Positions 1 to 10,007 of a stretch of DNA of 64,000 nucleotides are shown piece by piece (position 1 is the stretch's first letter; every line of letters begins with the position of its first letter). The position numbers and the translations under genes are program-made. The notes beneath the pieces are model-generated. The model was not told the origin of the DNA and made no database searches. It saw only the letters and a program-made list of their open reading frames with translations. The stretch comes from Odontocerum albicorne (taxonomy: Eukaryota > Arthropoda > Insecta > Trichoptera > Odontoceridae): positions 27,575,734 through 27,639,733 of the forward strand of contig OX463839.1 of the NCBI GenBank assembly GCA_949825065.1, given 5' to 3'.

Positions 1-1656
1 GTGAATGCTATGTGGGGAGAGATAAAGTCGAAGATAAAAACTACGGCAGAGGAAATTATAGGTAAGGAAAGACCCCAAGCAAGGAAAGAATGGATTACCG
101 ATGAAATTCTCAATATGATAAAAGAAAGAAGAGAGCTCAAAAATGATAAAAGAGATGAATCACAAGAGAAATACAAAATTCTAAGAAACAAAATAAATAG
201 AGAGTCAAGAATAGCAAAAGAAACATACTATCAGAATAAATGCGTGGAGATAAATGACGACCTCAAGAGAGGAAATGCAGAAAGAGCTCACGCTGCGGTG
301 AAGGACTTCTTTGGGATGAGAATCGAAAAGAGCAATGCAATAGAAGGAGAAGACGGCAAAATACTATTCGAAAATGACCAAATAGGAGAGAGATGGAAAA
401 GATATCTCGAAATGCTGTACAATGGCAAGGGAAATATTGACAGTGAAGCATTGATAGAGAGAAAAAATGAGGTAGACGCGGATGATCTGGGAGACCCAAT
501 CATTAGAGAAGAGTTCGACCTTGCACTGAAAAACCTCAAAAACGGGAAAGCACCCGGAATCGATGACGTTCCGGCCGAACTAATTAAGGCAGCAGGAAAA
601 GGAATCACAGATGCCCTGTTTAAAATGATACGGACAATATATAAGACCGGAAAGATACCAGAGGACTTCGAGAAATGCCTAATTGTCACATTACCAAAGA
701 AGGCAGGTACGACAAAATGTGAGCAACACAGAACTCTTAGCCTAATATCCCATGCCTCAAAAAAACTGACTAATATCATTCTAAAGAGAATTGAACCAAA
801 AGTAGAGAACATCCTTTCCAGAGACCAGTATGGCTTCAGAAGAGGTGTGGGAACCAGAGAAGCAGTACTGTCTCTACGAATACTACTAGAAAATAGAATA
901 AGAAGAAACCAAAACACATACATCGCATTCATAGACCTGGAGAAAGCTTTTGACAAAGTAGAATGGAAAAGACTCTTCGAGATTTTGAAGAGAATTGATA
1001 TCAAATACAGAGATAGACGTATAATCCAGGCGCTATACAAGAATGAGGCCGCTATAATCAGATGTGACGAAGACACAAAGGAAGCCAATATAAGACAAGG
1101 GGTAAGGCAGGGATGCTCTCTGTCACCTGTTCTTTTTAACGCCTATATACAGAGCGCGATTGACGACTTGAGAGAGAGAATGAGTCACAGAGAAGGTGTA
1201 AAGATACACGGGCAAAAGGTGGACATGATAAGGTTCGCTGACGATATTGCTATGGTTGCTGAAAGTGAAGAGGAACTACAAGAGGCCTTAACAACTATGG
1301 AAAGCATTCTTCAAAATAACTACAGTATGAAGATAAATAAAGACAAAACAAAGCTGCTGACTGTAGGCCGAGCGCAGCACCAGATGAGAATAGTGATGTC
1401 GGGTAAACCACTAAAGAACACCAAGGAGTTTGTCTACCTCGGGAGCAAAATAACATGGGACGGTCGGTCCAAGAGCGAGGTCGACAGCCGTATACATCAG
1501 GCTAGACTTGCATTTAATATATTTCAAGAAATCCTTTACCTGGATGGAGTCGTAAGGACTAAGGTTTCGTATAAATTAGCATTAAGGGGTACCCTTACAA
1601 AATTTTGGTCATGCATTCTATGCTGTCTATGCGAACGTCTGTTATTAGGATATTAA
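1..1656 (+). CDS. Non-LTR retrotransposon (LINE) ORF2: reverse transcriptase, 5' partial, aberrant C-terminus
   Basis: A 551-codon open frame running in from the left edge; the first codon is GTG, so this is not a true start and the upstream endonuclease domain should lie outside the window. Residues 1-110 are the lysine/arginine-rich linker usual between endonuclease and polymerase domains. Reverse-transcriptase landmarks follow: GKAPGIDDVPAELIK near 183, CEQHRTLSLISHASK near 240, QYGFRRGVGTREA near 277, motif A DLEKAFD at 312-318, QGCSLSP at 370-376, and the catalytic FADD at 412-415. YLGSKIT follows near 480. After about residue 505 (base 1515) the expected thumb sequence (LRW-GHV and similar) stops and unrelated hydrophobic sequence runs to the stop, so the element is 3' truncated or chimeric. 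The lineage looks RTE-like but I cannot fix the clade. The intact polymerase core suggests a fairly young insertion. Confidence 0.9.
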   Translation: MNAMWGEIKSKIKTTAEEIIGKERPQARKEWITDEILNMIKERRELKNDKRDESQEKYKILRNKINRESRIAKETYYQNKCVEINDDLKRGNAERAHAAVKDFFGMRIEKSNAIEGEDGKILFENDQIGERWKRYLEMLYNGKGNIDSEALIERKNEVDADDLGDPIIREEFDLALKNLKNGKAPGIDDVPAELIKAAGKGITDALFKMIRTIYKTGKIPEDFEKCLIVTLPKKAGTTKCEQHRTLSLISHASKKLTNIILKRIEPKVENILSRDQYGFRRGVGTREAVLSLRILLENRIRRNQNTYIAFIDLEKAFDKVEWKRLFEILKRIDIKYRDRRIIQALYKNEAAIIRCDEDTKEANIRQGVRQGCSLSPVLFNAYIQSAIDDLRERMSHREGVKIHGQKVDMIRFADDIAMVAESEEELQEALTTMESILQNNYSMKINKDKTKLLTVGRAQHQMRIVMSGKPLKNTKEFVYLGSKITWDGRSKSEVDSRIHQARLAFNIFQEILYLDGVVRTKVSYKLALRGTLTKFWSCILCCLCERLLLGY

Positions 1657-1799
1657 GAAGGAACAGTTCGACAAATAATGACATCATAAAAATGTTTGTT
1701 TATATCTTTAACTTAAGAAAGTACGATCATGTCACTTCATATTAAAAACATCTTAATTGATTGAATGTGAGAATCAAAAGCAAAAGTCACATATTGTCA
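1657..1799. other. Short A+T-rich spacer
   Basis: Unique A+T-rich DNA between the truncated reverse-transcriptase element and the next LINE 3' end. Nothing recognisable. Confidence 0.5.
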
Positions 1800-2305
1800 C
1801 TGCATTATAACCTCTTTAATACTCCTAACTGTCCCGTCACCTCCTCTTATTTTACCAAAAATCCGATTATGGTTTTGCACTTCATTCAAGCATATATTGT
1901 TTATTTGTTTACCCAGTTCACTGCTCTTCTTATTTGAAGTCCCCTTTTACTGTTCATGCAGTGAGACTCTGGAACCAGTTATCAACCAATATTAGACTCG
2001 TTCCGTCATTGGTATGTTTTCATAATTGAAAAATTCCTTATTTGAAGTCAGTAAGTTTTATTCTTGACTTTCCTTTCTTCCACAGCATCCCTTTCTGTTC
2101 CCTTGATTGATTACATCTCAGATTTATTGTAGTTTTTTATATTATTCATGAACTTTGTTCAAAGTATTAATATTTAATCATAATTTGTATATTTTTTATG
2201 ACAATGTAACTTCCTTTATATACTTTCGTCTGGTTGGTTGGAGGACACTGCCATCTGACAATAAGCCCACCATATAACTTATATAATGAATTGTTAAAGG
2301 TTTTA
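1800..2305 (+). mobile_element. 3' end of a CR1/jockey-type LINE with the tail shared with SINE-A
   Basis: A short in-frame segment at 1943-2029 reads PFTVHAVRLWNQLSTN and ends in TGA. It is the typical C-terminus of CR1/jockey ORF2 proteins (a VRA-RLWNSLP-type box). Degenerate matching sequence precedes it from about 1800. The 3' UTR-like region ends near 2228-2300 with TCTGGTTGGTTGGAGGACAC followed by CAATAAGCCCACC, the same tail found at the 3' end of the SINE-A copies. The 5' remainder is lost. Confidence 0.6.
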
Positions 2306-3158
2306 ATACATACTTAAAATAAAGGGTCAAAATTCTCTAAATTTATTATTTTTTGCTGTGTGTTAGGTTGTTTACATATTCTACATTCACAAATAATGAA
2401 AGTTCGTTTTCTTAGACATGAAAATTTTCAAGATTGTTTCAGAGCTGCAAAGAGCGTAAGCTAAACCCAACGCAGATGTTACCATGCGATTTGCATCCAA
2501 GATTGGATAGTAAAAAAATAAACCGACCGGGAGTTGACTTGACATGGGAAAAATTGCATTTCCAATAAACCCTCAAAAGGCCCTGCGCTCTTTTTTTCAG
2601 CAGTCACTTTCTTTGATCATTTTATTAAAAAAACGTAATACTCGCGAAGCGATTGCATATTAAAAAATATATATTTTACATAAAATACTATCTAGAAATA
2701 AAAATGGCATTACGTGTTTGTTCTTATTTTATTTTTATTTAAAAAAATTATGATGAAAACTTAAAACAAAATGTATTTTACCATCAATTTAATTTAAGTA
2801 ATTATCTAAACATTGTAAATTATGTTTTCGTTCACTCAAAATCGCAGGCTTCAAGTTATTGCATACTTGAACAATTTTTTTAACCGTTAAAATATTTATC
2901 AAATGGTTTTCCTCAAACATAAATTATTAGTTATATTGCAGTTTTACTATATAAAGTACAATTTAACGAGCTTATTGCTTTTTATCAATCTCTTCTAATC
3001 AACCAGAAAGATGTTAATGAGGCTCTAAATGATTCTCAAAGGGTGATAAATGTTTTTGCCGGGGTTTGATCTAAAAATGTGTGGGGATTTTTATATTGCA
3101 TATATGCTGGCATATCGATTTAATTTTAATCGCTAATTTTGATACAATTAACTAACTA
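2306..3158. other. Unique A+T-rich DNA
   Basis: No gene or named repeat is seen. A stretch at about 2430-2600 is less A+T-rich than its surroundings and lacks long homopolymers, so it could be conserved non-coding DNA, but nothing in the sequence proves this. Confidence 0.4.
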
Positions 3159-3462
3159 CGAGGGTGGATCAAATATAAACGAGACTTTTTTTCAGAGTGC
3201 GTAATTTTACACTTATTTTATAATCACAAAGGACCTGGGATTCCGTAAAGTATCTGTTCGATAAGTCCCATGTATTTTGACTGCAGAAAAAAATTTGGCA
3301 CGTTTGCACGTCTGTCAGCAGCTCTTGGCGCGGTTTGCACAAGAAGGGAACGCATTTTTCAGTTGCATCGTTACCAGCAATGAAATTTGGGTACATAACT
3401 ATACGCCCGAGTCGAAACAAGCCAGCATGGAACGGAGAAAGGGACTCTCACAACCTTTTTGA
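3159..3462 (+). mobile_element. Mariner relic, left end plus transposase scrap
   Basis: Begins at a TA (3157-3158) followed by CGAGGGTGGATC, a mariner-type terminus. After a short leader the frame from about 3277 reads RLHVCQQLLARFAQEGNAFF, then IVTSNEIWVHNYTPESKQ. This aligns with the region around the first catalytic aspartate of mariner transposase (usually TGDETW), but here the motif is TSNEIW, so the aspartate is lost. The N-terminal DNA-binding part, the other two catalytic aspartates and the right terminus are absent. A dead fragment. Confidence 0.75.
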
Positions 3463-3779
3463 TTTCTCTGACCTTTTTAATTTCCCTTTTTTTTTTAAAT
3501 GTTATTCACTTTATACAGACGTACTTTCCTAAGTCTTCCTTTACACGCCTTCCATTTACATTTGTACTTTTTTTTTGTTAGTTTTCTTCCTTCATTCGTT
3601 CTACATACCCAAATCGTTTCAAAATGCTCTTCTTCATTTTGTTAAATACAATAAAAAGCCTTGAGTTCAGATTCATTCATATTCACTTCAATCCGTATTC
3701 TGTCATACATTGTCAAGACATGAATTCCTTACTAAATTAAATCATAAACTAAAATCAATTCAACACGTTATAATAAAAC
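3463..3779. other. Pyrimidine-rich spacer
   Basis: Long T-rich runs with nothing identifiable. Its CTTCC/TTTCTT character resembles the reverse strand of the LINE-B 3' regions and could be very decayed LINE sequence. Confidence 0.35.
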
Positions 3780-4215
3780 ACTGATTCCATCATCGTCCTC
3801 TTCACTCCATTTCCATATTGGAGTAGGCATAGAGAACAGACTTCCACTTCAGTATATTTTGACATACATCTCGCTTTCCTCTCATCCATATACTTCGTCA
3901 TGTATACTCTCCTAATATAAAGGCTTTTTTACATTTCTTTTCTTTCAGAATTTGATTCATTCGGGCGTACCAAGTTTTTCTCGATCCTCTCAAACTTGTC
4001 GTACTTTCTATACTGCTCGTACATATTATTTTTGTAAATCTTTCAACATTCATTCTTCTTACATGACCGAACCAACTCAATCTTAAGCACTCTATCTTCT
4101 TTTAATCTACGTTTTTCCTGGCATACGCATTCCTTATTCTGTTTTTGATAGTTTTCTCATATATTCTATGCAATGCTTTCATTTCAATCGCATTAATTTT
4201 GCTTTTATAACTTTA
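3780..4215 (-). mobile_element. LINE-B 3' fragment (decayed RT C-terminus)
   Basis: On the minus strand the frame ending near 3898 reads LSWFGHVRRMNVERFTKII, then an RKTW-ARMNQILKE stretch. This is the WFGHV box and the GRPRKTWLDQI-type box of RTE-like LINE C-termini. The minus-strand 3' end lies near 3790-3840, where the reverse complement of the family's CTCTGTCTACCCC-type 3' box is visible. Upstream minus-strand sequence to about 4200 still resembles the family. Frames are broken in many places. Confidence 0.7.
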
Positions 4216-4690
4216 TGGCCACTTTCAAGTTTTGCTTCCAATCCTCTTATTGGGACCAGGATTTTATAATGAGCATCCAACCCAATTATAACCCAAAAAA
4301 ACCCCACGCTCAAGAGTTCACACAAACATTTGCTACAAGTCATTCCTCTTGCAATCCTAAGTATTCAAACACCTGTCGCAACAACAACCACGCTCCGATC
4401 GATTGCCTAAATTGTTTTCCTCCTTTTGTCTTTATTAGATTCGGCACCTCATTGTATGTCATGGGAGCCAGATAGGCATATTGCCTTTGTGTAAAATATG
4501 TTTTAACTCTAGAGGTGAAAAAAATTGATCTCTGCTGAGTCTGCATCTTCCCTTCTCGATGATAGTGCCAGAGAATGGACTTGAAATGTAAATAGGCTAT
4601 GTTCAGGACTCGATTCTCCCTGAAGAGCTCCACTGTGGGATACCGGGCAGAACGTATACTAATTATTTTTATAATCAATTATTGGGAATC
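4216..4690 (-). pseudogene. LINE ORF2 C-terminal fragment, CR1/L2-like
   Basis: An uninterrupted minus-strand frame of 112 codons (4678 to 4340). It contains RVLNIAYLHFKSILWHYHRE, an RQYAYLAPMTYNEVPNLIK box and a final FRQSIGAWLLL segment. This order (hydrophobic helix, R--YLAPMIYN-IP--IK, FKK-IK-WLL) is characteristic of the far C-terminus of CR1/L2-type ORF2 proteins. The sequence before residue 5 loses similarity, so it is a 5'-truncated insertion. About 120 bp of 3' UTR-like DNA follows down to about 4216. It differs from the LINE-B family on either side. Confidence 0.7.
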
Positions 4691-4734
4691 CTGCAATATG
4701 TTTTTTTTTGTGTTAAGGTGCATCCCCCGTTAAT

Positions 4735-5590
4735 TTAATAATAATAAAGAATCATGTGTGCAGGAACAACAAAAGTAAAAAATGTCGAATGAATGGAAAA
4801 TGGTCATACAAATGTTGTATATGGATAACTGTATGCTGATGGTAGTTACAGAGTTTGTAAAGTTGCAGAGTGAAAATGAATGTTGCGATATCCTAAGTCA
4901 TGGTATTAGAAAAGTGTGAAAGGAAAATTAAATGCTATATATGAGTGAGCAATGAAACATTACGAAACTCTGCTGTGACGTAATATTTTATCAGATGATA
5001 GAATGTTACGAGGGATATCGAACGGCGTGTAGTATTAGGAAACAAAGCCAATGGTGCAGTTAAACAAATATACTCAAACCAAACAGTAGCAACATCTGCT
5101 TAGACGATAGTTCACAATAGTCTTTTAATACCAACGTTGATGCATGGGAGTAAACGTGGAAAAAAAGCTTAAAGGAGCCGAATATATGCTGTAGAAATGA
5201 GTGCACTGAGAACGATACGTGGGGTGATATTGTATAACAGATTTTGGAAAAAAAGTGGTTGGGGATGAATCCGAACTTAAGGCTAATGGGTTAAGTAAGA
5301 TGACGAAGAACACTTTGAGATAGTTTGGGTATGTAAAACAAATGAATGAGGAAAGACAAAAAAAAACATTTATACAGTACAAACGCGAGTGGAAAGCGTG
5401 ATGGACGAAGGCCAAAAAAATGGTTGGATCAATTGAATAAAATGTTGAAAGAAGAAAATGTAGGAAGTCAGAGACATCGTAGGAGGTTTATGGATTTGAA
5501 AGAGGCGGAGGATGTGTGTGTTGAAAAAGAAAAGTCTGAAGCTCTTCCTCTCTGACTACCCCGACAGGGAAATTATATCATGTTATGTAT
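4735..5590 (+). mobile_element. LINE-B copy: decayed RT thumb, C-terminus and 3' end
   Basis: Translations in shifting frames recover RDIERRVVLGNKANGAVKQI near 5010, VHNSLLIPTLMHGSK near 5110, a WFGHV-like box near 5320, and a continuous frame 5346-5555 with GRRPKKWLDQLNKMLKEENV. These match, in order, boxes of an RTE-like LINE common in arthropods. The 3' end carries CTCTCTGACTACCCCGACAG then a TGTTATGTATG tail. Multiple stops and frameshifts make it a pseudogene. The catalytic FADD region is missing upstream, so the copy is 5' truncated. Confidence 0.75.
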
Positions 5591-6164
5591 GTTTCCAACA
5601 TTAATTTTACACTTATTTATACATTATGTTTTCAAATTTTGTAACCTCAAAATACTATTTAATTTTACAGTAGCTTTTCAAGAAATGATTTATACACTAA
5701 TTACTCATGTAGACAGTAAAGAATGCAGGGTTTCTATACAACATATTTTAGTGTTACATAACGCTGTCTGTTATTAGACTCTTATCCCCACTAAGTCCCG
5801 AGTAAATTGACTTAATTACACAGCAGGTGGCAAGCCTCTTTAATGCCTTTTCAAATTTAAGTTATTTGATTGTGGCATAGGAGTTTAATTTTGTGACATG
5901 TGAAATGAAATACGTTAACTGGAGAAAGGTAAAAGAGATACAAAAGGTTCTTTTAGGCAACAATAAATTAGTAATTATTGTTTCTGTACAACTTATTTGT
6001 TTAATGTTGGTAAAATTTGAGTGAACGGTTTTAAAAGTAAGGACATTTACTTTGAAAACCTTTCACGAAAGTAAGATGCGATATAAAATGCAAGAATAAA
6101 TATATGTGAATTAGATAGGTGTCAATTTAAACACTACGTTGTCAAAGTTAAAAAGATTATGGGT
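5591..6164. other. Unique A+T-rich DNA
   Basis: No coding or repeat signature recognised. Confidence 0.4.
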
Positions 6165-6465
6165 ATATATATTTACCATCACGCCATTAACCTGTCAGGA
6201 TAGGCATAGGGGACAGACCACCGGATCTGAAACATATTTTTTGCTTTTTCTACATACATACACTTTTTCAAACAACTTATATGATTTCTCTAACTTTTGA
6301 CGTTTCGTTCTTTTAATATATCATTAACTAGATCCATCCATACTTTATTTGTTCTTCCTCTACCACGTCTACTACTCACATTTGCACTATTAGCCTTTCT
6401 TCACTCTTTCGTTAGCCTTTCTTCCCTCTTTCGTTCTACATGCTCCAACCATATCAGGAGTGATT
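6165..6465 (-). mobile_element. LINE-B 3' fragment
   Basis: Minus-strand copy of the LINE-B 3' end. The family 3' box is reversed at about 6180-6225 (CCTGTCAGGATAGGCATAGG), and 6320-6455 is the reverse complement of the segment also seen at about 63000-63120 (GRGRPWKVWLD-type coding). Heavily decayed. Confidence 0.6.
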
Positions 6466-7490
6466 ATACGCACGAGTATGTTAAAATGAATATGGGTATA
6501 CGATGAAATATACGTGAATCAATACGTTTCCGCTCTATTGGCAAAGCGTACTTTTGTTTTCAAATATACTTGTTAGTAAATTTAAAATCAAAAGTAGTTA
6601 AAAACGAGTGTTTTTAGTTACGAAAAATAATGAAAAAATAAGGATAATAAAACGAAAAAAGTAGAAAACATTTTTTTGTTTGTCGATATTTTTTCCAAGC
6701 ACTGAAAAACTAGCAGTGAAAAAAATTTATTCAGAATATTCGAGAACATTAAGTGGATTATTCCAAAACAAAGTTGTATTTTGATAAAAACTTTTAATTA
6801 AGGTACATATTGACAGTCCAGTGTTTTACGAGCCAAACAGTTGATTTTGCCCCGCGGAAGTTGTTGCTTACTTTATACTGGCTTTTTTGCATAATTTATT
6901 TGAAGGGCTCAAAAGGCATTTGAGGATTAATGCTTATAATTCACGTATTTTGTACGCTTTGCGAAATTTCCACTGACATGAAATGGAAGGGCTATTATTA
7001 TTTAAATGTGTTTGAAGGTATTCAAAGGTCACTTCCTAATTAAGGTGTAGCCTGCTGCCTTAAAATCGGATTAGCCGGCGCTAATTAGCAAGTTTATTCA
7101 ATTTAACCTACTACCTCCAATTCTTAAAGGATTATGTAACACAGCTTTGTATTATACTTTGCAAGCGTTTGATCCTCGCCGCTTTGATGGGGCTCAAATG
7201 TTTATAACCATCAAGTGTACGCCAGGTAAACAGCCAACAGATTATCTTATAATAAATTCCTTGTTTACGTCTTTGTTGAAATCTAAAAATATATTATAAA
7301 TATATGAATGAGGTAGCACTGTATTTTAATAGAATATCACCTCTAGAGTGCTTTGTTTTTGTAGTTTCAAGGAGGACCGTTGGGAGTAAAATAAAATAAC
7401 GTTCAGTTTTTATTTGATGAAATGAACAGAGTTCGATTTAGTCACTTTTATTTGAATGCGTTTTGGATTTTTTTTCAACATAACCTGACT
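6466..7490. other. Unique DNA; 6830-7250 is a candidate conserved non-coding block
   Basis: No ORF or repeat. The interval 6830-7250 stands out as more complex and less A+T-rich than its surroundings, with TAATTA/AATTAG homeodomain-type words and a GGATTAGCCGGCGCTAATTAG cluster near 7070-7090. That would fit a regulatory element, but comparison with another genome would be needed. Confidence 0.3.
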
Positions 7491-7494
7491 TATT

Positions 7495-7660
7495 TATCGG
7501 TACTCATCCCAAAATTTTGTTTGATAGGGCCGAAGACGATATTGTCTTCCAGCCACGCACTTCGAAACGTCAACATCACGAATTTGGACATGTTGAGGAA
7601 TACCATTCAAATTGATATTAAATGCCATTCTCAACAAAATATTAGAAGTACTCGTACATT
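7495..7660 (+). repeat. Interspersed repeat R3 copy
   Basis: Carries the R3 palindromic core, here GGGCCGAAGACGATATTGTC followed by TTCCAGCCACGC, and the conserved right flank (GAATTTGGACATGTTGAGG). A TACTCGTA footprint-like word lies at 7649-7656. Confidence 0.55.
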
Positions 7661-8295
7661 GCGAATGGACCAAATCAGGAATATAAGATGAAATATTAAT
7701 TTAAAAAATCGGAATCGAAAAATGGCTCCAAATATATCATTGATCTTACACAAAACTCCGTACAAAAATATATACTGAATCTTACATACCGAATTTATTG
7801 TACTATAATATTAAAAGATTAACAACTTTTGAAAGATTTTTTTCAGTAAAGTTTTGTACTTTACCAAAGTGTGCAGACAATCTGAGTGATATATCACCGT
7901 AATTGACGCGAGCGCATCCGTTAGCCCCCATAAGCCGCTCTTGATTCGCGTCGAGTTAAATCCCTCAATATTCGCCTTCGCTAAACAAATATGAAAGATA
8001 AATCAGATTTATAGGTTGCCAAAACAAGCGAAATAGTCTGGGTTGAAAATAACGTTAAAACATCAATAAGAAATCTGAATGTCAATGAATACCTATTAAC
8101 GAATATATAAGACGTAGTACAACGTGCGGTATTAAGACAATTGACGTTGGCGGTGCCGCCACAGGAGATGGCCATGTAAGATCATTTATGATTGGTATGT
8201 TTTATCCTTTTTGAAGGGTAGGGCAAGGATGTTCAGTACTTGATGATTTTGTTTGTCTACGTACACCTTCTTTAAAAAATCAATAGTTTTATGCT
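7661..8295. other. Unique DNA
   Basis: Mostly A+T-rich. A slightly GC-richer patch at 7885-7980 and another at 8110-8175 have no recognisable coding content. Nothing further seen. Confidence 0.35.
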
Positions 8296-8522
8296 ATTTG
8301 GGTCTCCTGCTGTTTACTCCTAATTGTGCTGAGCATTTTTGTTTTTGAGCGTGTCATGCAGTTTGTCCTTATATCTCTTGTGCTGCCTGACGTGCTTCAT
8401 CCTGCCCGACGTGTTTCATCCTGCCCTCTGTTGATTCATCTAAGAGTTTTTCTTTTGTGAATCTTGAGTCAGGTATATGAGGTACATGACCAAACCATCT
8501 GTATATCATTGACGAAACGATC
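8296..8522 (-). mobile_element. RTE-like LINE C-terminal relic
   Basis: Reverse translation recovers YRWFGHVPHIPDSRFTKEKL followed, after a frame change, by HKRYKDKLHDTLKN. These match the consecutive LRWxGHVxRMxDxRLPKK and KKRYKDxLxxSLK boxes of RTE-like ORF2 C-termini. Between them a 19-bp unit (GTGCTTCATCCTGCCCGAC) is tandemly duplicated at 8393-8437. No catalytic domain remains. Confidence 0.6.
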
Positions 8523-9389
8523 AAATTATATCTTTTTGTTATTTTTTTTATTTATTTAACACTACATATATTTGTTTTCAAGAATTTTAGTTTGTTTAGT
8601 GTAATGTCATTATCTTTAAGTATGATAATTCGGGATTGAACGGGTTTGTTTTGCCTATATTTACAATATATACTTCTATACTTATCACCTAACAAAGAAG
8701 ACTTCTTTGAAACCTTGAGTGATCTTTGAAACCAGTAGTGATCTCGATTCATAAAATAATGGTGAGTAAAAAGAAAAACCAATAAATATGACATCGCACA
8801 GTGACCAAAACATCTTTTTTAAGATTCAAGGTATGCATCGTGTTGTGTTCATTTATTGAAGATTAAATGGGAGACAAAAACGTTGGTAGAGAAATTATAC
8901 ATTTTAGTCGCTAACCATATGCAGCGGTCTTAAAACAATACCTCAAATTCATATTAACAATCCCTATTGGATTTATCATTCTAGATATTTTTAAAGTCGT
9001 AATTGTATAGATATCTGTTATTCACCAGAATTATTAAAGGTCCAAATACAATAGTTTGTAGAACGGTTGTTTTAGAAGTTGTGATTGATATCGTGGTTTT
9101 TAACAGATTTTTAGACATTACACACGAATTTATATAGTGGTGTGTATGAGCTGCATTTTATATAAAAAAAGACTCTGTCTCGTGTTAATAATATATAGCA
9201 ATACATTGCTATAAAAACATTACATTTATTATTGTTTGTGTCAAGAGTATCAAAATGTTATGCGACGAGTATTAATGAGTTTATGTATTCTTTCATTTAT
9301 ATTTTTTTCTCCATATAAAATATTATGTGCTTTATACTGTATATAAAATTTGCGTCGGAACTTATGTTTGAAAATGTATTTAAATTTTG
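8523..9389. other. Unique A+T-rich DNA
   Basis: No genes or repeat families recognised. Confidence 0.4.
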
Positions 9390-9540
9390 AAATATTGAGT
9401 AAATAATCAAATCTTGTCAGTTGAGAATAATCCAGGAAGTTTGTGAGGCGCTGTTGCCATTAGGAAATATTGAGTAACTAAACAAATCTTGTCAGTTGAG
9501 AATAATCCAGGAAGTTTATGAGGCGCTGTTGCCATTAGGA
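9390..9540. repeat. Two-copy tandem duplication, 75-bp unit
   Basis: Units at 9390-9464 and 9465-9539 both run AAATATTGAG ... GAGGCGCTGTTGCCATTAGG and differ at only a few positions. A recent local duplication of otherwise unique sequence. Confidence 0.9.
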
Positions 9541-10005
9541 AACAGTCGAAACAAGAAACATTGTTCTCTAACTAATTTGTGTGTGCACGAGATAATTCCT
9601 GTAACTTTAAATTTTTGTTTACTGTGTGTACTATAAGTATACCATTGAGAATGATATTTAGGTTTTGAACAGAGAAATAGATAAATGAGAGTAAAAGGTC
9701 GTTAATTGATTTTCTATTTAAATTGTAAAATTCAAAACTAAATGATTTAACACAAATGTGAAAAAAATTGTAAACAACAAACTTGAACTAAAGTGACATG
9801 CCTGTTTAACTTTAATTTAAGTTTAAAAAATCATATTTAAGTTTTATATCATGTTAACAGCGAAAATGTTTATTAATTAAATAGCAGTTTTGTAATTATG
9901 ATGATCCACTGTGGTTGATCTTGAAAATAAGCATTATCGACTTATGTTGAATGTTGAAAATAATTTTTAATATTGTTAAATTTTTCAAATCATTCCTTTA
10001 AAATA
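9541..10005. other. Unique A+T-rich DNA
   Basis: Nothing recognised up to the TA target of the mariner at 10008. Confidence 0.4.
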
Positions 10006-10007
10006 TA

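Noticed and set aside
288..1088. 266-codon minus-strand frame inside the reverse transcriptase
   Set aside because: Antisense shadow of the LINE frame with no domain of its own.
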